DNA of 64,000 bases from PALSA-505 sp035308365 (lineage in GTDB: Bacteria > Actinomycetota > Actinomycetes > Streptosporangiales > Streptosporangiaceae): the NCBI GenBank assembly GCA_035308365.1, contig DATGGU010000051.1:1-64000 (forward strand), written 5' to 3'. Both the position numbers and the translations under genes were made by a program. The notes under the pieces were generated by a model, which made no database searches, was not told the origin of the DNA, and saw only the letters and a list, made by a program, of their open reading frames with translations. Shown here one piece after another: positions 41,390 through 50,392 of the stretch. The stretch's first letter is position 1; every line of letters starts with the position of its first letter.

Positions 41390-41632
41390 ATGACAGCAGA
41401 ACTCATCGAGTTGGACGAGCGGGGCAGGGCGCCACTGCGTAAGTATGGCCGTCCGAAGGGGCGGTACCTGGTCGAAGTGGACGAGGAAGGCGTCATCCAC
41501 CTCTATCCGGCTGCGGTGATGACCGAACTGGAACTTGCCATGTGGCGGCATCGGCCGCAGGACGCGGCCCGGATCGAAACGAGCCTGGCGAACCCGGATC
41601 AGCTGGTCGAGCTGACCGCGGACGAGCTATGA
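41390..41632 (+). CDS. AbrB/SpoVT-like putative antitoxin
   Basis: 80 residues. The segment ELDERGRAPLRKYGRPKGRY followed by LVEVDEEGVIHLYPA resembles the swapped-hairpin AbrB/MazE DNA-binding fold; a charged C-terminal helix (LELAMWRHRPQDAARIETSL) would wrap the partner. GGAG is 3 nt upstream of the ATG. It overlaps the downstream toxin-like gene by 4 nt, and two palindromes lie in its promoter region. The fold match is weak, by eye. Confidence 0.55.
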   Translation: MTAELIELDERGRAPLRKYGRPKGRYLVEVDEEGVIHLYPAAVMTELELAMWRHRPQDAARIETSLANPDQLVELTADEL

Positions 41633-41910
41633 CACGGAGGTTCGCGTTCGAGCCGGAGGCCAGGGAGAGTTACCTGGCACTCCGTAAGAACCCGGAGAAT
41701 CCGCTTTACCTCGCAATCAAGGAAGTGCTCAGCGAGCTGCTGGAAAACTCCGGGAACCGGCGGCTGCGCCAGGTACGGTACCGTCCGGACACCTGGGGTG
41801 TGCCGGTACGGTGCGGTGACGCCCGCTGGCTCATCTTGTGGCGGCCTTCCGGCAAGGATCCGGATCTCATCGAGGTGCACTACGTGGGCCCGGCGCCGGG
41901 CGAATCGTAG
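41629..41910 (+). CDS. RelE/ParE-like putative toxin
   Basis: 93 residues, starting at the ATGA overlap with the antitoxin-like gene. The order helix-helix-beta sheet fits a RelE fold: FEPEARESYLALRKNPENPL, AIKEVLSELLENSGNRRLRQ, VRYRPDTWGVPVRCGDARWL and DLIEVHYVGP. Basic and aromatic residues lie near the C-terminus, as in mRNA interferases. The classic HigB/RelE catalytic triad cannot be verified by eye. The tight antitoxin-first pairing is the main support. Confidence 0.55.
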   Translation: MTRRFAFEPEARESYLALRKNPENPLYLAIKEVLSELLENSGNRRLRQVRYRPDTWGVPVRCGDARWLILWRPSGKDPDLIEVHYVGPAPGES

Positions 41911-42005
41911 ACACCGAGCCCGCTTTTCTCCAGCAGCGCCTGGCACCCGGGCGCGGCTACGATCGGACAGATGGGCGGATCGCCTTCGCGTCAGGTGGGT
42001 GACCA

Positions 42006-43088
42006 GTGACCGCGCCGCATCATGGCCAGGCACCGCCGACCATCTACGATGTCGCGCGGCTGGCCGGCGTGTCCATCGCCACCGTGTCCCGTGCGATCAA
42101 CAACCTCGACGGGCTGCGCCCGGCCACCCGGGCCCGGGTGATGGCGGCGGTCGAGGAACTCGGTTACATCCCGGACGCGACGGCGCGCAGCCTCAGCTCC
42201 GGCGCGCACGCCACCATCGGCTTCCTGTTCATCAGCCGGGCCCACGAGGCGTACCTGGCCGGCCGGTCAGCCGACGAGGATCACGAGGCCCTGCTGTTCG
42301 ACCACGACGTTACCCGGGGCGCGATGTGGCGGGCCCAGCTCGAGGGGTACACGATGCTGATCGGCTACGTCGACAGCCGGTCGGCCGCCGGCACGGCGCG
42401 GGACATGCTGGGCCGCACCGACGGCATCGTGGTCGTGGACCGGGCGGTGGACGCCAAAACCCTCGCCTGGCTGTCACACCGCAAGCCGGTCGTCACGCTG
42501 GCCTGGGAGCACCCGGTCGCGGACGAGACCGTGCTGCGGATCGACAACCGGGACGCCATGACCGAGCTCGTCCAGCACCTGACCAGGGTGCACAGCTACC
42601 GGGAGCTTGGCGTCATCACCGGGCCACCGTCGAGCGCGGATGCCGTCGAGCGGCTGGCCTGCGTGCATGAGGTTGCCAGGCAGGAGGGCGCCTCGGTGAC
42701 GGAGATGGGCTGCGGCGAGTACTCGGAGGCGTTCACCTCGCGGCTGGCCGGGCGCTGGCTGGCCAGTGGGGCCGAGCTGCCCCGCGCCGTGATGTGCCTG
42801 AACGATCAGATGGCCACCGGCCTGCTGAGCACGCTGGAGCGGCATGAGATCGCGGTCCCTGAGCAATGCGCCGTCACCGGCTTCGACGATATCGTCATCT
42901 CCCGCTACCTGCGCCCGGCGCTGACCACGGTCCGCCAGCCCGCCGAGGAACTGGGCTCGCTGGCGGTCATGACGATTCTCGACGCCCTGCACGGGCGGCA
43001 GGACGGCACCCGCGACATCGTCCTGCGCACCGAGGTGATGATCCGGCAGAGTTGCGGCTGCCCGCCCGATCATGCCCCGCCGTCCTGA
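42006..43088 (+). CDS. LacI-family transcriptional regulator
   Basis: 360 residues. The N-terminal helix-turn-helix has TIYDVARLAGVSIATVSRAI and ATRARVMAAVEELGYIPDAT, with the hinge after ARSLSSG. The periplasmic-binding-like effector domain follows (TDGIVVVDRAVDAKTL, ELGVITGPPSSADAVERLAC, CAVTGFDDIVISRYLRPALT). It probably controls the downstream peptidase-aminotransferase genes, 57 nt away on the same strand. Effector unknown. GTG start. Confidence 0.9.
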   Translation: MTAPHHGQAPPTIYDVARLAGVSIATVSRAINNLDGLRPATRARVMAAVEELGYIPDATARSLSSGAHATIGFLFISRAHEAYLAGRSADEDHEALLFDHDVTRGAMWRAQLEGYTMLIGYVDSRSAAGTARDMLGRTDGIVVVDRAVDAKTLAWLSHRKPVVTLAWEHPVADETVLRIDNRDAMTELVQHLTRVHSYRELGVITGPPSSADAVERLACVHEVARQEGASVTEMGCGEYSEAFTSRLAGRWLASGAELPRAVMCLNDQMATGLLSTLERHEIAVPEQCAVTGFDDIVISRYLRPALTTVRQPAEELGSLAVMTILDALHGRQDGTRDIVLRTEVMIRQSCGCPPDHAPPS

Positions 43089-43145
43089 CGGCGGCGGGCA
43101 AAGCCGAGATGCCTGCAAGGCCGTCGACGAGTAGGAGACCTGAGC

Positions 43146-44273
43146 ATGCCGGACCCGCACCTGGCCACCCCGTCCGGCAAGCCGCGCGCCCGGGCGCTTG
43201 GCATCCCGTTCGACGGGACTCCCGGCGAGTGGAACGCCATCACCGACGTGCCCGGCATCACGGTCGGTTACAAGACCCTGATCGAGGGCGAGTCGGTGCG
43301 GACCGGCGTGACCGCCATCCACCCGCGCGGCGGCGACCGCACCACCGATCCGGTCGCGGCGGGCTTCTTCTCGCTGAATGGCAACGGCGAGATGACCGGC
43401 GTCTCCTGGATCGAGGAATCCGGCGCGTTCGCCGGGCCGATCGCCATCACGAACACCCACGCGGTCGGCGTCGCGCACGCCGCGATCATCGCCTGGATGG
43501 TCCGGGAGCATCCGGAGACCGCCGACGCGTGGCTGCTGCCGGTGGCGGCGGAGACCTACGACGGCTACCTCAACGACGCCAACGGGCACCACGTCACCGA
43601 GGAAACCGGCATGGCAGCGCTTGTCAGCGCCCGCAGCGGCCCGGTAGAGGAAGGCTCGGTGGGCGGCGGTACCGGGATGAACTGCTACCAGTTCAAGGGT
43701 GGGTCGGGCACCGCCTCCCGGCTGGTCACCCACGCCGGGGACGGCTACACGGTCGGCGTCTTCGTGCAGGCGAACTTCGGCCGCCGTGCCGAGCTCACGC
43801 TGGCCGGGGTACCGCTGGGCAGGATGCTCGCCGCCGGCAACCCGATGGCCGAGGCCTTCGCCGCCCCGGCCGGAGCGGGCTCGGTGATCGCGATTGCCGC
43901 CACCGACGCCCCGCTGCTGCCGCCGCAGTGCAAGGCGCTGGCCCGCCGGGTCAGCCTGGGCCTGGCCAGGACCGGCACCACGGGCTCGCACTTCTCCGGT
44001 GACCTGTTCCTGGCCTTCTCCACCGCCAACCCGGGCGCGATCCGGCTTGGCCGGGTGAACCTTGATGCCGGGGGTGGCTACGACCAGTTGCGGTTCATAC
44101 CATGGGGCTGTCTCGACCCGTTCTGCGAGGCCGTTGTGCAGGCCACCGAGGAAGCTGTGGCCAACGCGCTGGCCGCCAACGAGGACATGACCGGCTACCA
44201 GGGACACCGCAGCCCGGCGCTGCCCCGTGACCGGGTCGCGGCCATATTCCGCGCAAGGGAGAGCCATGCCTGA
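43146..44273 (+). CDS. P1-family (DmpA-like) aminopeptidase
   Basis: 375 residues of the L-aminopeptidase D-Ala-esterase/amidase family, N-terminal-nucleophile enzymes that self-cleave. WNAITDVPGITVGYKTL, SGAFAGPIAITNTHAVGVAH and GSVGGGTGMNCYQFKGGSGT are conserved. The autocleavage site is expected at the Gly-Ser of TGTTGSHFSGDLFLAFSTAN. Relatives include beta-aminopeptidases that remove N-terminal beta-amino acids. It overlaps the aminotransferase gene by 8 nt, so the two act together. Confidence 0.9.
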   Translation: MPDPHLATPSGKPRARALGIPFDGTPGEWNAITDVPGITVGYKTLIEGESVRTGVTAIHPRGGDRTTDPVAAGFFSLNGNGEMTGVSWIEESGAFAGPIAITNTHAVGVAHAAIIAWMVREHPETADAWLLPVAAETYDGYLNDANGHHVTEETGMAALVSARSGPVEEGSVGGGTGMNCYQFKGGSGTASRLVTHAGDGYTVGVFVQANFGRRAELTLAGVPLGRMLAAGNPMAEAFAAPAGAGSVIAIAATDAPLLPPQCKALARRVSLGLARTGTTGSHFSGDLFLAFSTANPGAIRLGRVNLDAGGGYDQLRFIPWGCLDPFCEAVVQATEEAVANALAANEDMTGYQGHRSPALPRDRVAAIFRARESHA

Positions 44274-45615
44274 TCACACCCCCGACCCGGCCCGGGGCGG
44301 CGAGGTCTTCGCCATGGACCGGGCGCATGTGTTCCACTCCTGGTCGGCCCAGCAGGCGCTCAGCCCGCTGCCCATCGCGGCCGCCGAAGGTTCCTGGGTC
44401 TGGGACTATGACGGCCATCGCTACCTGGACTTCTCCAGCCAGCTCATCAACGTGAACATCGGGCACCAGCACCCCAAGGTGACCGCCGCGATCGCCGCTC
44501 AGGCGGCGAAGCTGACCACACTGGCCCCGCAGCACGCCTGCGAGGTCAGGGGGGAGGCGGCCCGCCGGATCGCCGCGCTGGCACCCGAGGGGATGAACAA
44601 GGTCTTCTTCACCAATGGCGGCGCCGACGCCAACGAGAACGCGATCCGGATGGCGCGGGTGCACACCGGCCGCCCCAAGGTGCTCAGCGCCTACCGCTCC
44701 TACCACGGCAACACCGGGGCCGCGATCACCTCGACCGGCGACCCACGGCGCTGGCCCAACGAGTACGCCACCGGCCACGTGCACTTCTTCGGCCCCTACC
44801 TGTACCGGTCGCCGTTCTGGGCGCAGACCGCCGAGCAGGAGTGCGAGCGCGCGCTTGCGCACCTCCAGCAGGTCATCGAGTTCGAGGGCCCGGCCACTAT
44901 CGCCGCGTTGCTGATGGAGACCATCCCGGGCACCGCCGGGGTGCTGGTCCCGCCGCCCGGCTACCTGGCCGGGGTCCGCGAGCTGTGCGACCGCTACGGC
45001 ATCGTCTACATCGCCGACGAGGTCATGTGCGGCTTCGGCCGGGCCGGGAGCTGGTTCGCGTTTCAGCAGCACGACGTGGTGCCGGATCTGATCACCTTCG
45101 CCAAGGGCGTCAACTCCGGCTACGTCCCAGCCGGCGGCGTGATCATCTCCGACGAGATCGCGGCCACGTTCGCCGGGCGGGTGTTCCCCGGCGGCCTGAC
45201 CTACTCCGGTCACCCGCTGGCCTGCGCCGCCATCGTGGCCACCCTCGACGCGATGGCCGAGGAGGGCATCCCGGCCCACGCCGCCATGATCGGCACCGAC
45301 GTGCTCGGCCCCGGCCTGCGCGAGCTGGCCAGCACGCACCCGGTCGTCGGCGAGGCACGCGGGCTGGCCGTGTTCTGGGTGCTCGAACTCGTCGCGAACC
45401 GCCAGACCCGCGAGCCGCTCGCGCCCTACGGCAGCTCGTCCGAGGCCATGAACGCGCTGGCCGCCGAATGCCGGCGGCGTGGCCTGCTGGTGCTCACCAC
45501 CTTCAACCGGCTGGCCGTGGTCCCGCCGTGCACCGTCTCCCCGTCCGAAGCCAAGGAGGGCCTGGCCCTGCTCGACGAGGCCCTCTCCGTCGCTGATCGC
45601 TACTACCAGGGCTGA
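44266..45615 (+). CDS. class III (omega) aminotransferase
   Basis: 449 residues, PLP-dependent. FFTNGGADANENAIRMAR, SYRSYHGNTG-type AYRSYHGNTGAAITSTG, IVYIADEVMCGFGRAGSW (Asp for the pyridine N) and the PLP Lys in ITFAKGVNSGYVPAGG are clear. Class III enzymes act on omega- or beta-amino groups; coupling with a DmpA-type peptidase makes beta-amino acids a reasonable substrate guess. ATG 44266 has AAGGGAGAG upstream. A terminator hairpin follows. Confidence 0.9.
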   Translation: MPDHTPDPARGGEVFAMDRAHVFHSWSAQQALSPLPIAAAEGSWVWDYDGHRYLDFSSQLINVNIGHQHPKVTAAIAAQAAKLTTLAPQHACEVRGEAARRIAALAPEGMNKVFFTNGGADANENAIRMARVHTGRPKVLSAYRSYHGNTGAAITSTGDPRRWPNEYATGHVHFFGPYLYRSPFWAQTAEQECERALAHLQQVIEFEGPATIAALLMETIPGTAGVLVPPPGYLAGVRELCDRYGIVYIADEVMCGFGRAGSWFAFQQHDVVPDLITFAKGVNSGYVPAGGVIISDEIAATFAGRVFPGGLTYSGHPLACAAIVATLDAMAEEGIPAHAAMIGTDVLGPGLRELASTHPVVGEARGLAVFWVLELVANRQTREPLAPYGSSSEAMNALAAECRRRGLLVLTTFNRLAVVPPCTVSPSEAKEGLALLDEALSVADRYYQG

Positions 45616-45725
45616 GGGCATCCGGCCGGCTCACGCGGACAAGAGGGATCTCTTACGGTTCACCGCACCACTCGCTCGGCCGCACCCTCGTCGAGGCCTG
45701 CCTTCATGACCCAGGTCGCAATTCC

Positions 45726-45750
45726 GCCGCCACGCGCTGCGCGCGGCGGC
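45726..45750 (+). terminator. hairpin after the aminotransferase gene
   Basis: GCCGCC (45726-45731) and GGCGGC (45745-45750) enclose a GC-rich loop that can pair further (GCGC/GCGC), and CTTTC follows. It separates the LacI-peptidase-aminotransferase unit from the CocE gene. Confidence 0.55.
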
Positions 45751-45828
45751 CTTTCAGGTGGCCAGGCCGGCGTTTCCGGGTAGCTTTCCGGCTAACCGAT
45801 CGCCTCCCGCCGCTGAGGAGCCTGGCCG

Positions 45829-47505
45829 ATGAATCCGCTGTCCCAGAAGGTCGCCGGGCAGGTCGTTGACCGGATGATCGGTCTTCCGGGGCCGGCCAAG
45901 CCGTTCGTGCTGCGGCGCGATGTGCGGGTCACCATGCCGGACCGCGTCGTCCTGCTCGGCGACCACTACCGGCCCGCCGGGCAGGACGGGCCGATGCCGG
46001 CGGTGCTCATCCGCTCGCCCTACGGCCGGGCGGGAGCGGTGGGGATGCTGTTCGCCGCGCCGCTGGCCCGCCGGGGGTTCCAGGTGTTCATCCAGAGCAC
46101 GCGCGGCACGTTCGGGTCGGGCGGGCAGTTCCGCCCGTTCCTGACCGAGCATGACGACGGGCTGGCCACGATCGCCTGGCTGCGTGAGCAGCCGTGGTGC
46201 GACGGCCGGGTGTCGACGGCCGGTGGCAGCTACCTCGGGCACACCCAGTGGGCGGTCGCCCCGTATGCCGATCCGCCGCTTAGTTCGGTGTCCCTCGCGG
46301 TCACTGCGGCCAAGGTGTCCAGTGCCTTCTACCGGCACGGCGCACCCAGCCTGCAGAACGCACTGGCCTGGACCGCGCTGATCGGCAGGCAGGAGCGCGG
46401 AAGCGGGCTCGGTGTGCTGCCGAACCCGGTCCAGCAGGCCAGGCTGAAGCGGGGGGTCTGGCGGGTGCCGCTGCAGGCCGCCGACGTGACCGTGGCCGGC
46501 GCCCCGGTCGCCTTCTGGCGGGACTTCACCGAGCACGCCGCCCTGTCCGATGACTTCTGGGCGGTGGCCGACCATGACCGCGCCGATCTGACCAGGCTCC
46601 CGCCGGTCAGCATGGTCACCGGCTGGTGGGACCTGTTCCTGCCCGAGCAGGTGCGGGACTACGCGGCGATCCGCGCGGCCGGCGTGACAGCCCGGCTCAC
46701 CGTCGGGCCCTGGCTGCACGGCGACCCCGGCGAGCTGAAGGCGACCATGCTCGAGGACGTCGCCTGGCTCGACCACCACCTCAACGGCGGCCCGCCGCCG
46801 GCCGGCCCGCCGGTCCGGCTGTTCCTGCAGCACGCTGGTGACTGGCTGGAGTTCGGGGATTGGCCGCCGCCCGGCGCCATCCCCACACCCTATTACCTGG
46901 GCGCGCCGGGACGGCTGAGCCGGGAGGCCGTTCGCGGTGGCGCGGCGCCCGCGACGTTCGTCTACAACCCGGCGGACCCGACGCCATCGGCCGGCGGCCC
47001 GCTGCTGCAGCGGCCGGGGGGCATGCAGGTGGACAACGCGGCCATCGAGGCCAGGCCCGACGTGCTGACCTACACCAGCGATCCGCTGCCCGGCCGGCTG
47101 GATCTGGTGGGACCGGTCAGCGCCCGGATCCACCTGCGCACCGAACGGGAGCACGCCGACCTGTTCGTCCGGGTCTGTGACGTCGATCCGAAGGGAGTCT
47201 CGCGCAACGTCGTGGACGGGATCCGGCGGCTCAGCCCGCAGAGCGTGCCAGCTCCCGACGTCCAGATCGGCGACGACGGGATCCTGGCGGTGGACGTGGA
47301 ACTGTATCCGGCGGGCTACCGGATGCGGGCCGGGCACCGGATCCGGGTGCAGGTGAGCGGGGGTGCGTTCCCACGGTTCGCCCGCAACCTTGGCACCGGT
47401 GAGCCCTTTGGCTCGGCGACCAGCGGGCGCCGTTGCTCGTTCGGGATCTACAGCGATGAGCGGCACCCGTCGCACATCCTGCTGCCGGTCCTGCCCGCCG
47501 GGTAA
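45829..47505 (+). CDS. CocE/NonD-family hydrolase
   Basis: 558 residues. Residues 30-310 are an alpha/beta hydrolase with the nucleophile in VSTAGGSYLGHTQWA, the Asp near MVTGWWDLFLPEQV and the His in GPWLHGD. The C-terminal half is a jelly-roll beta domain (LDLVGPVSARIHLRTEREHA, YRMRAGHRIRVQVSGGAFPR), as in cocaine esterase and X-Pro dipeptidyl-peptidases. It hydrolyses esters or peptides; the natural substrate is unknown. It is convergent with the nickel transporter gene, 8 nt apart. Confidence 0.9.
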   Translation: MNPLSQKVAGQVVDRMIGLPGPAKPFVLRRDVRVTMPDRVVLLGDHYRPAGQDGPMPAVLIRSPYGRAGAVGMLFAAPLARRGFQVFIQSTRGTFGSGGQFRPFLTEHDDGLATIAWLREQPWCDGRVSTAGGSYLGHTQWAVAPYADPPLSSVSLAVTAAKVSSAFYRHGAPSLQNALAWTALIGRQERGSGLGVLPNPVQQARLKRGVWRVPLQAADVTVAGAPVAFWRDFTEHAALSDDFWAVADHDRADLTRLPPVSMVTGWWDLFLPEQVRDYAAIRAAGVTARLTVGPWLHGDPGELKATMLEDVAWLDHHLNGGPPPAGPPVRLFLQHAGDWLEFGDWPPPGAIPTPYYLGAPGRLSREAVRGGAAPATFVYNPADPTPSAGGPLLQRPGGMQVDNAAIEARPDVLTYTSDPLPGRLDLVGPVSARIHLRTEREHADLFVRVCDVDPKGVSRNVVDGIRRLSPQSVPAPDVQIGDDGILAVDVELYPAGYRMRAGHRIRVQVSGGAFPRFARNLGTGEPFGSATSGRRCSFGIYSDERHPSHILLPVLPAG

Positions 47506-47513
47506 GGCCCGGG

Positions 47514-48620
47514 TCAGTCCGCCGCCTTAGCCGTGCTGGCTTCCCACTTCTGCTCGATATGGCCGAAGCGCCAGATGGCCAGGGCGACCGCCCAGGTGAC
47601 CACGAACACGCCGACGATGACGAACCCGGCGGTGTTGATGTTGAAGTTGGCCAGCCAGTGCCAGCCACCGCCGCGCAGGGGACCGTCATGGGCCAGCAGC
47701 CCGAGGATCTCCACCGTGCCGATGAACACGGCGACGAACACCGACAGCCCGGTGATGGTCAGGTTGTAGTAGACCTTCCGCACCGGCCGGGAGAACGCCC
47801 AGTCGTATGCGAAGTTCATGAAACAGCCATCGGCCGTGTCGAACAGGCTCATCCCGGCGGCGAACAGGATCGGCAGCGACAGGATGGCGTAGAACGGCAG
47901 CCCACTGACCACCGCGCTGCCCGACAGCACCAGCAGCGCCACCTCGCTGGCGGTGTCGAAGCCGAGGCCGAACAGGAAGCCGACCGGGTAGATCTTCCAG
48001 GGCGTGTCCACCTTGCGGGCGAGCCCGCCGAGGAACCGGTTCATCAGGCCGCGTTTGGCGAGCTGTTCCTCCAGTTGCTGGTCGTCATACTCGCCCGACC
48101 GCATCTCGCGGAACACCTTGACGATGCTGGCCAGGATGACGATGTTCAGCGCGGCGATCAGGAACAGGAAGACCCCGGACACCAGGGTGCCGACGACGTT
48201 GGTGGTGGACTGAAGGTGCGAGCCGGAGTTCTTCACCTGCTCGTCCAGGCTGCGGATGCCGAAGTTCAGCAGCACCGCCAGGATGAACACCACGCTGGAG
48301 TGGCCGAGGGAGAAGAAGAAGCCCACCGACAGCGGCCGCTTGCCCTCGCCGACCAGCTTGCGGGTGGTGTTGTCGATGGCCGCGATATGGTCGGCGTCGA
48401 ATGCGTGCCGCATGCCCAGGGTGTAGGCCAGGGCGCCGGTGCCCACGCCGAAGACCGTCGTCTTGGTGATGTGGTAGTGGCCACCCAGCGCGGCGATGAG
48501 CATGCCCCAGCCCAGCACGTGCAAGCCGGCGATTGCGGCCGCCATGCCACCGGCTCCGGCCCATTCGCGCGGGGTCAGGCCGGCGCGGATCTTCGCCAGG
48601 CGTCCGCTCACCTTGGCCAT
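47514..48620 (-). CDS. NiCoT-family nickel/cobalt permease
   Basis: 368 residues with about eight membrane spans. Signature segments are RHAFDADHIAAIDNTTR in span 2 (metal-selective), FFFSLGHSSVVF, LGFDTASEVALLVLSG and GMSLFDTADGCFMNFAY. These define the HoxN/NixA/NicT family that imports Ni2+ or Co2+ for urease, hydrogenase or Ni-SOD. AGGAGG is just ahead of ATG 48620. A Nur-like box overlaps the promoter, which suggests repression by nickel. Confidence 0.93.
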   Translation of the reverse strand: MAKVSGRLAKIRAGLTPREWAGAGGMAAAIAGLHVLGWGMLIAALGGHYHITKTTVFGVGTGALAYTLGMRHAFDADHIAAIDNTTRKLVGEGKRPLSVGFFFSLGHSSVVFILAVLLNFGIRSLDEQVKNSGSHLQSTTNVVGTLVSGVFLFLIAALNIVILASIVKVFREMRSGEYDDQQLEEQLAKRGLMNRFLGGLARKVDTPWKIYPVGFLFGLGFDTASEVALLVLSGSAVVSGLPFYAILSLPILFAAGMSLFDTADGCFMNFAYDWAFSRPVRKVYYNLTITGLSVFVAVFIGTVEILGLLAHDGPLRGGGWHWLANFNINTAGFVIVGVFVVTWAVALAIWRFGHIEQKWEASTAKAAD

Positions 48621-48659
48621 CGGCACCTCCTGCCAGCTCAGCCGCTGTCACTCCCGGCG

Positions 48660-48689
48660 AGTCTAGGTACAGTTGCCAAAAGGTTGCAA
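48660..48689 (-). promoter_or_regulatory. nickel permease promoter overlapped by a Nur-like box
   Basis: On the minus strand TTGCAA (48689-48684) and TAGACT (48665-48660) are spaced by 18 nt, like a -35/-10 pair. The plus-strand sequence TTGCCA-AAAGG-TTGCAA (48673-48689) matches the Streptomyces Nur box (tTGCaa-N5-ttGCAA) with one mismatch and covers the -35 and spacer. It lies about 53 nt upstream of the permease start. Confidence 0.6.
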
Positions 48690-48719
48690 TAACAAATTAC
48701 CGGTAGCTATGCCGCCGGG

Positions 48720-49652
48720 CTACCCAGCCTGCCCGGTCTTCCGGGGCAGGCCGTAGGTGCGGCAGGCCGTGGCCGCGAACACCGCCGCCTGCTCGGCCGT
48801 GCTCAGCTCGGCGGTGAGCAGCTTGGCGGCGGCGACCACGTCCCGGTAGGGCGAGCTGAGGGTGCACGGTGGCCAGTCCGAGCCGAACATGAGCCGGTCC
48901 GGCCCGAACGCCTCCACCGATACCTCGTAGTACCGCCTGATCAGCGGGTCGATGCCGGCGGCGCTGCGGTTGGCCGGGGTGGTTGCGGGGCCGGCCGGGA
49001 AGGCTGCGGACAGGACCCCGGAGAGCTTGCACACGGTATTGGGCAGCGCGCCGAGCTCGCGGATGGCCTTCGCCCATGGGCCGTCGCCGTCCGGGTCTGC
49101 GTCGGGGTTGCCCAGGTGGTCCAGGACGAAGGTCAGGCCGGGCAGAGCGGTGACGGCGGTCACGGCTGCGGGCAGATGCGACGGCAGGCACACGATGTCG
49201 TACACCAGGCCGGCGTCTGCCACGGCGGCCAGGCCGCGCAGCACCTCGGGCCGGGCCAGCCACTGCGTGTCGGTCTCGGCCAGGACGGGATGGCGGATGC
49301 CGGCCAGGTAGCCGCCGCCCGGCAGGTCGCGGAGCGCGGCCAGGGCGTCCCCGGCGCCGGGGCTGGCGAGGTCCACCCAGCCGACGACGGCCCCGATGAG
49401 GTCGTGCGCGACGGCCGAGGACAGCAACTCTGGCGTCTCGCCCGGCTCGGCCGCCGTCTGCACCACGACCGTCGAGGTGACCCCGGCGGCCCTGGCCTCG
49501 GGTTCGAGATCGGCCACGGTGAAGCTGCGGCGCAGCCGGGCCATCTCATCCTCGCTGGCCCAGAGCTGATCCTCGTGCAGCCAGGCGTGGTAGGGCGCCG
49601 ACGGGTCCCAGAGATGATGGTGGGTGTCGACGATGCCTGGCGGGGAGGCCAC
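48720..49652 (-). CDS. amidohydrolase family 2 protein
   Basis: 310 residues with the metal-dependent TIM-barrel pattern: GIVDTHHHLWDPSAPYHAWL (metal His pair), VVVQTAAEPGETPELLSSAV, LTFVLDHLGNPDADPDGDGP and LMFGSDWPPCTLSSPYRDVV. It belongs to the ACMSD/lactonase-like branch that hydrolyses lactones or decarboxylates; the substrate is unknown. GTG 49652 follows the rhomboid stop by 2 nt, so the two genes are probably co-transcribed. Confidence 0.85.
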   Translation of the reverse strand: MASPPGIVDTHHHLWDPSAPYHAWLHEDQLWASEDEMARLRRSFTVADLEPEARAAGVTSTVVVQTAAEPGETPELLSSAVAHDLIGAVVGWVDLASPGAGDALAALRDLPGGGYLAGIRHPVLAETDTQWLARPEVLRGLAAVADAGLVYDIVCLPSHLPAAVTAVTALPGLTFVLDHLGNPDADPDGDGPWAKAIRELGALPNTVCKLSGVLSAAFPAGPATTPANRSAAGIDPLIRRYYEVSVEAFGPDRLMFGSDWPPCTLSSPYRDVVAAAKLLTAELSTAEQAAVFAATACRTYGLPRKTGQAG

Positions 49653-49654
49653 GC

Positions 49655-50392
49655 TTACAGACCCATGTCGTCGAGTTCTTTGTGCAGCTCGGCGCGCGGT
49701 CCACCGGCCGGCGGGCTGGCAGGCCTGGTGGCGGGCAGGCCGGCCGGCTTGTGGGTGCCGCGATTCCTGCGGTCGCGGAAGATCCAGCCGGCCGCGACGC
49801 CGCCGGCCACGCCGCCGATGTGCGCCTGCCAGCCGATTCCCTTGGCGGGCAGCAGGACGGAGAACTGGTAGGCGAAGCAGAGCGCCATGACCAGGCCGAG
49901 CATCAGGTCGATCAGGTGCCGGTCGAAGATGCCGCGCACGATGATGTAGCCGAAGTAACCGAACACCACGCCGCTGGCGCCCACGCCGACGCTGTTCGTG
50001 CTCTCGAAGATCCAGGCGGCGAGCCCGCTGGTGATCGCCACGAGCAGCGTCACGCCGAGAAACTTGCGCACCCCCCGGTAGGCGGCCAGGAAGCCGAAGA
50101 TGAACAGCGGCCCCGAGTTGCCCTCGATGTGCGCCCAGCTGACGTGCAGGAACGGGGCGGTGAAGATCTCCGGCAGCCGGCCCAGGTCGTGCGGCCTGAT
50201 CCCATAATCGAAGGTGAGCTGGTTGTGGTCGGCGGCGTTCGCGATCTGCACGATCCACAGGATCGCGAGGAAGCCGACCATGACGAACAGCGCCTTCCGC
50301 GCCTCGGCCAGCACCGTCTCCGCGTCACCCGCGCCGAGCCGCCATGGACCGCCCCCCTGACGCTGCCTGCTGATGTCTCCCCGGTCAGTCAC
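49655..50392 (-). CDS. rhomboid-family intramembrane serine protease
   Basis: 245 residues with six hydrophobic spans. HVSWAHIEGNSGPLFIFGFL (HxxxN of span 2), VGVGASGVVFGYFGYIIVRG (catalytic Ser in GASG) and WQAHIGGVAGGVAAGWIF (catalytic His) form the rhomboid active site. It cleaves membrane proteins within the bilayer; targets are unknown. GTG start lies in a CCCGGTCAGTCACG direct repeat whose second copy is 26 bp upstream. The C-terminal 35 residues are Pro-rich and cytoplasmic. Confidence 0.9.
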   Translation of the reverse strand: MTDRGDISRQRQGGGPWRLGAGDAETVLAEARKALFVMVGFLAILWIVQIANAADHNQLTFDYGIRPHDLGRLPEIFTAPFLHVSWAHIEGNSGPLFIFGFLAAYRGVRKFLGVTLLVAITSGLAAWIFESTNSVGVGASGVVFGYFGYIIVRGIFDRHLIDLMLGLVMALCFAYQFSVLLPAKGIGWQAHIGGVAGGVAAGWIFRDRRNRGTHKPAGLPATRPASPPAGGPRAELHKELDDMGL

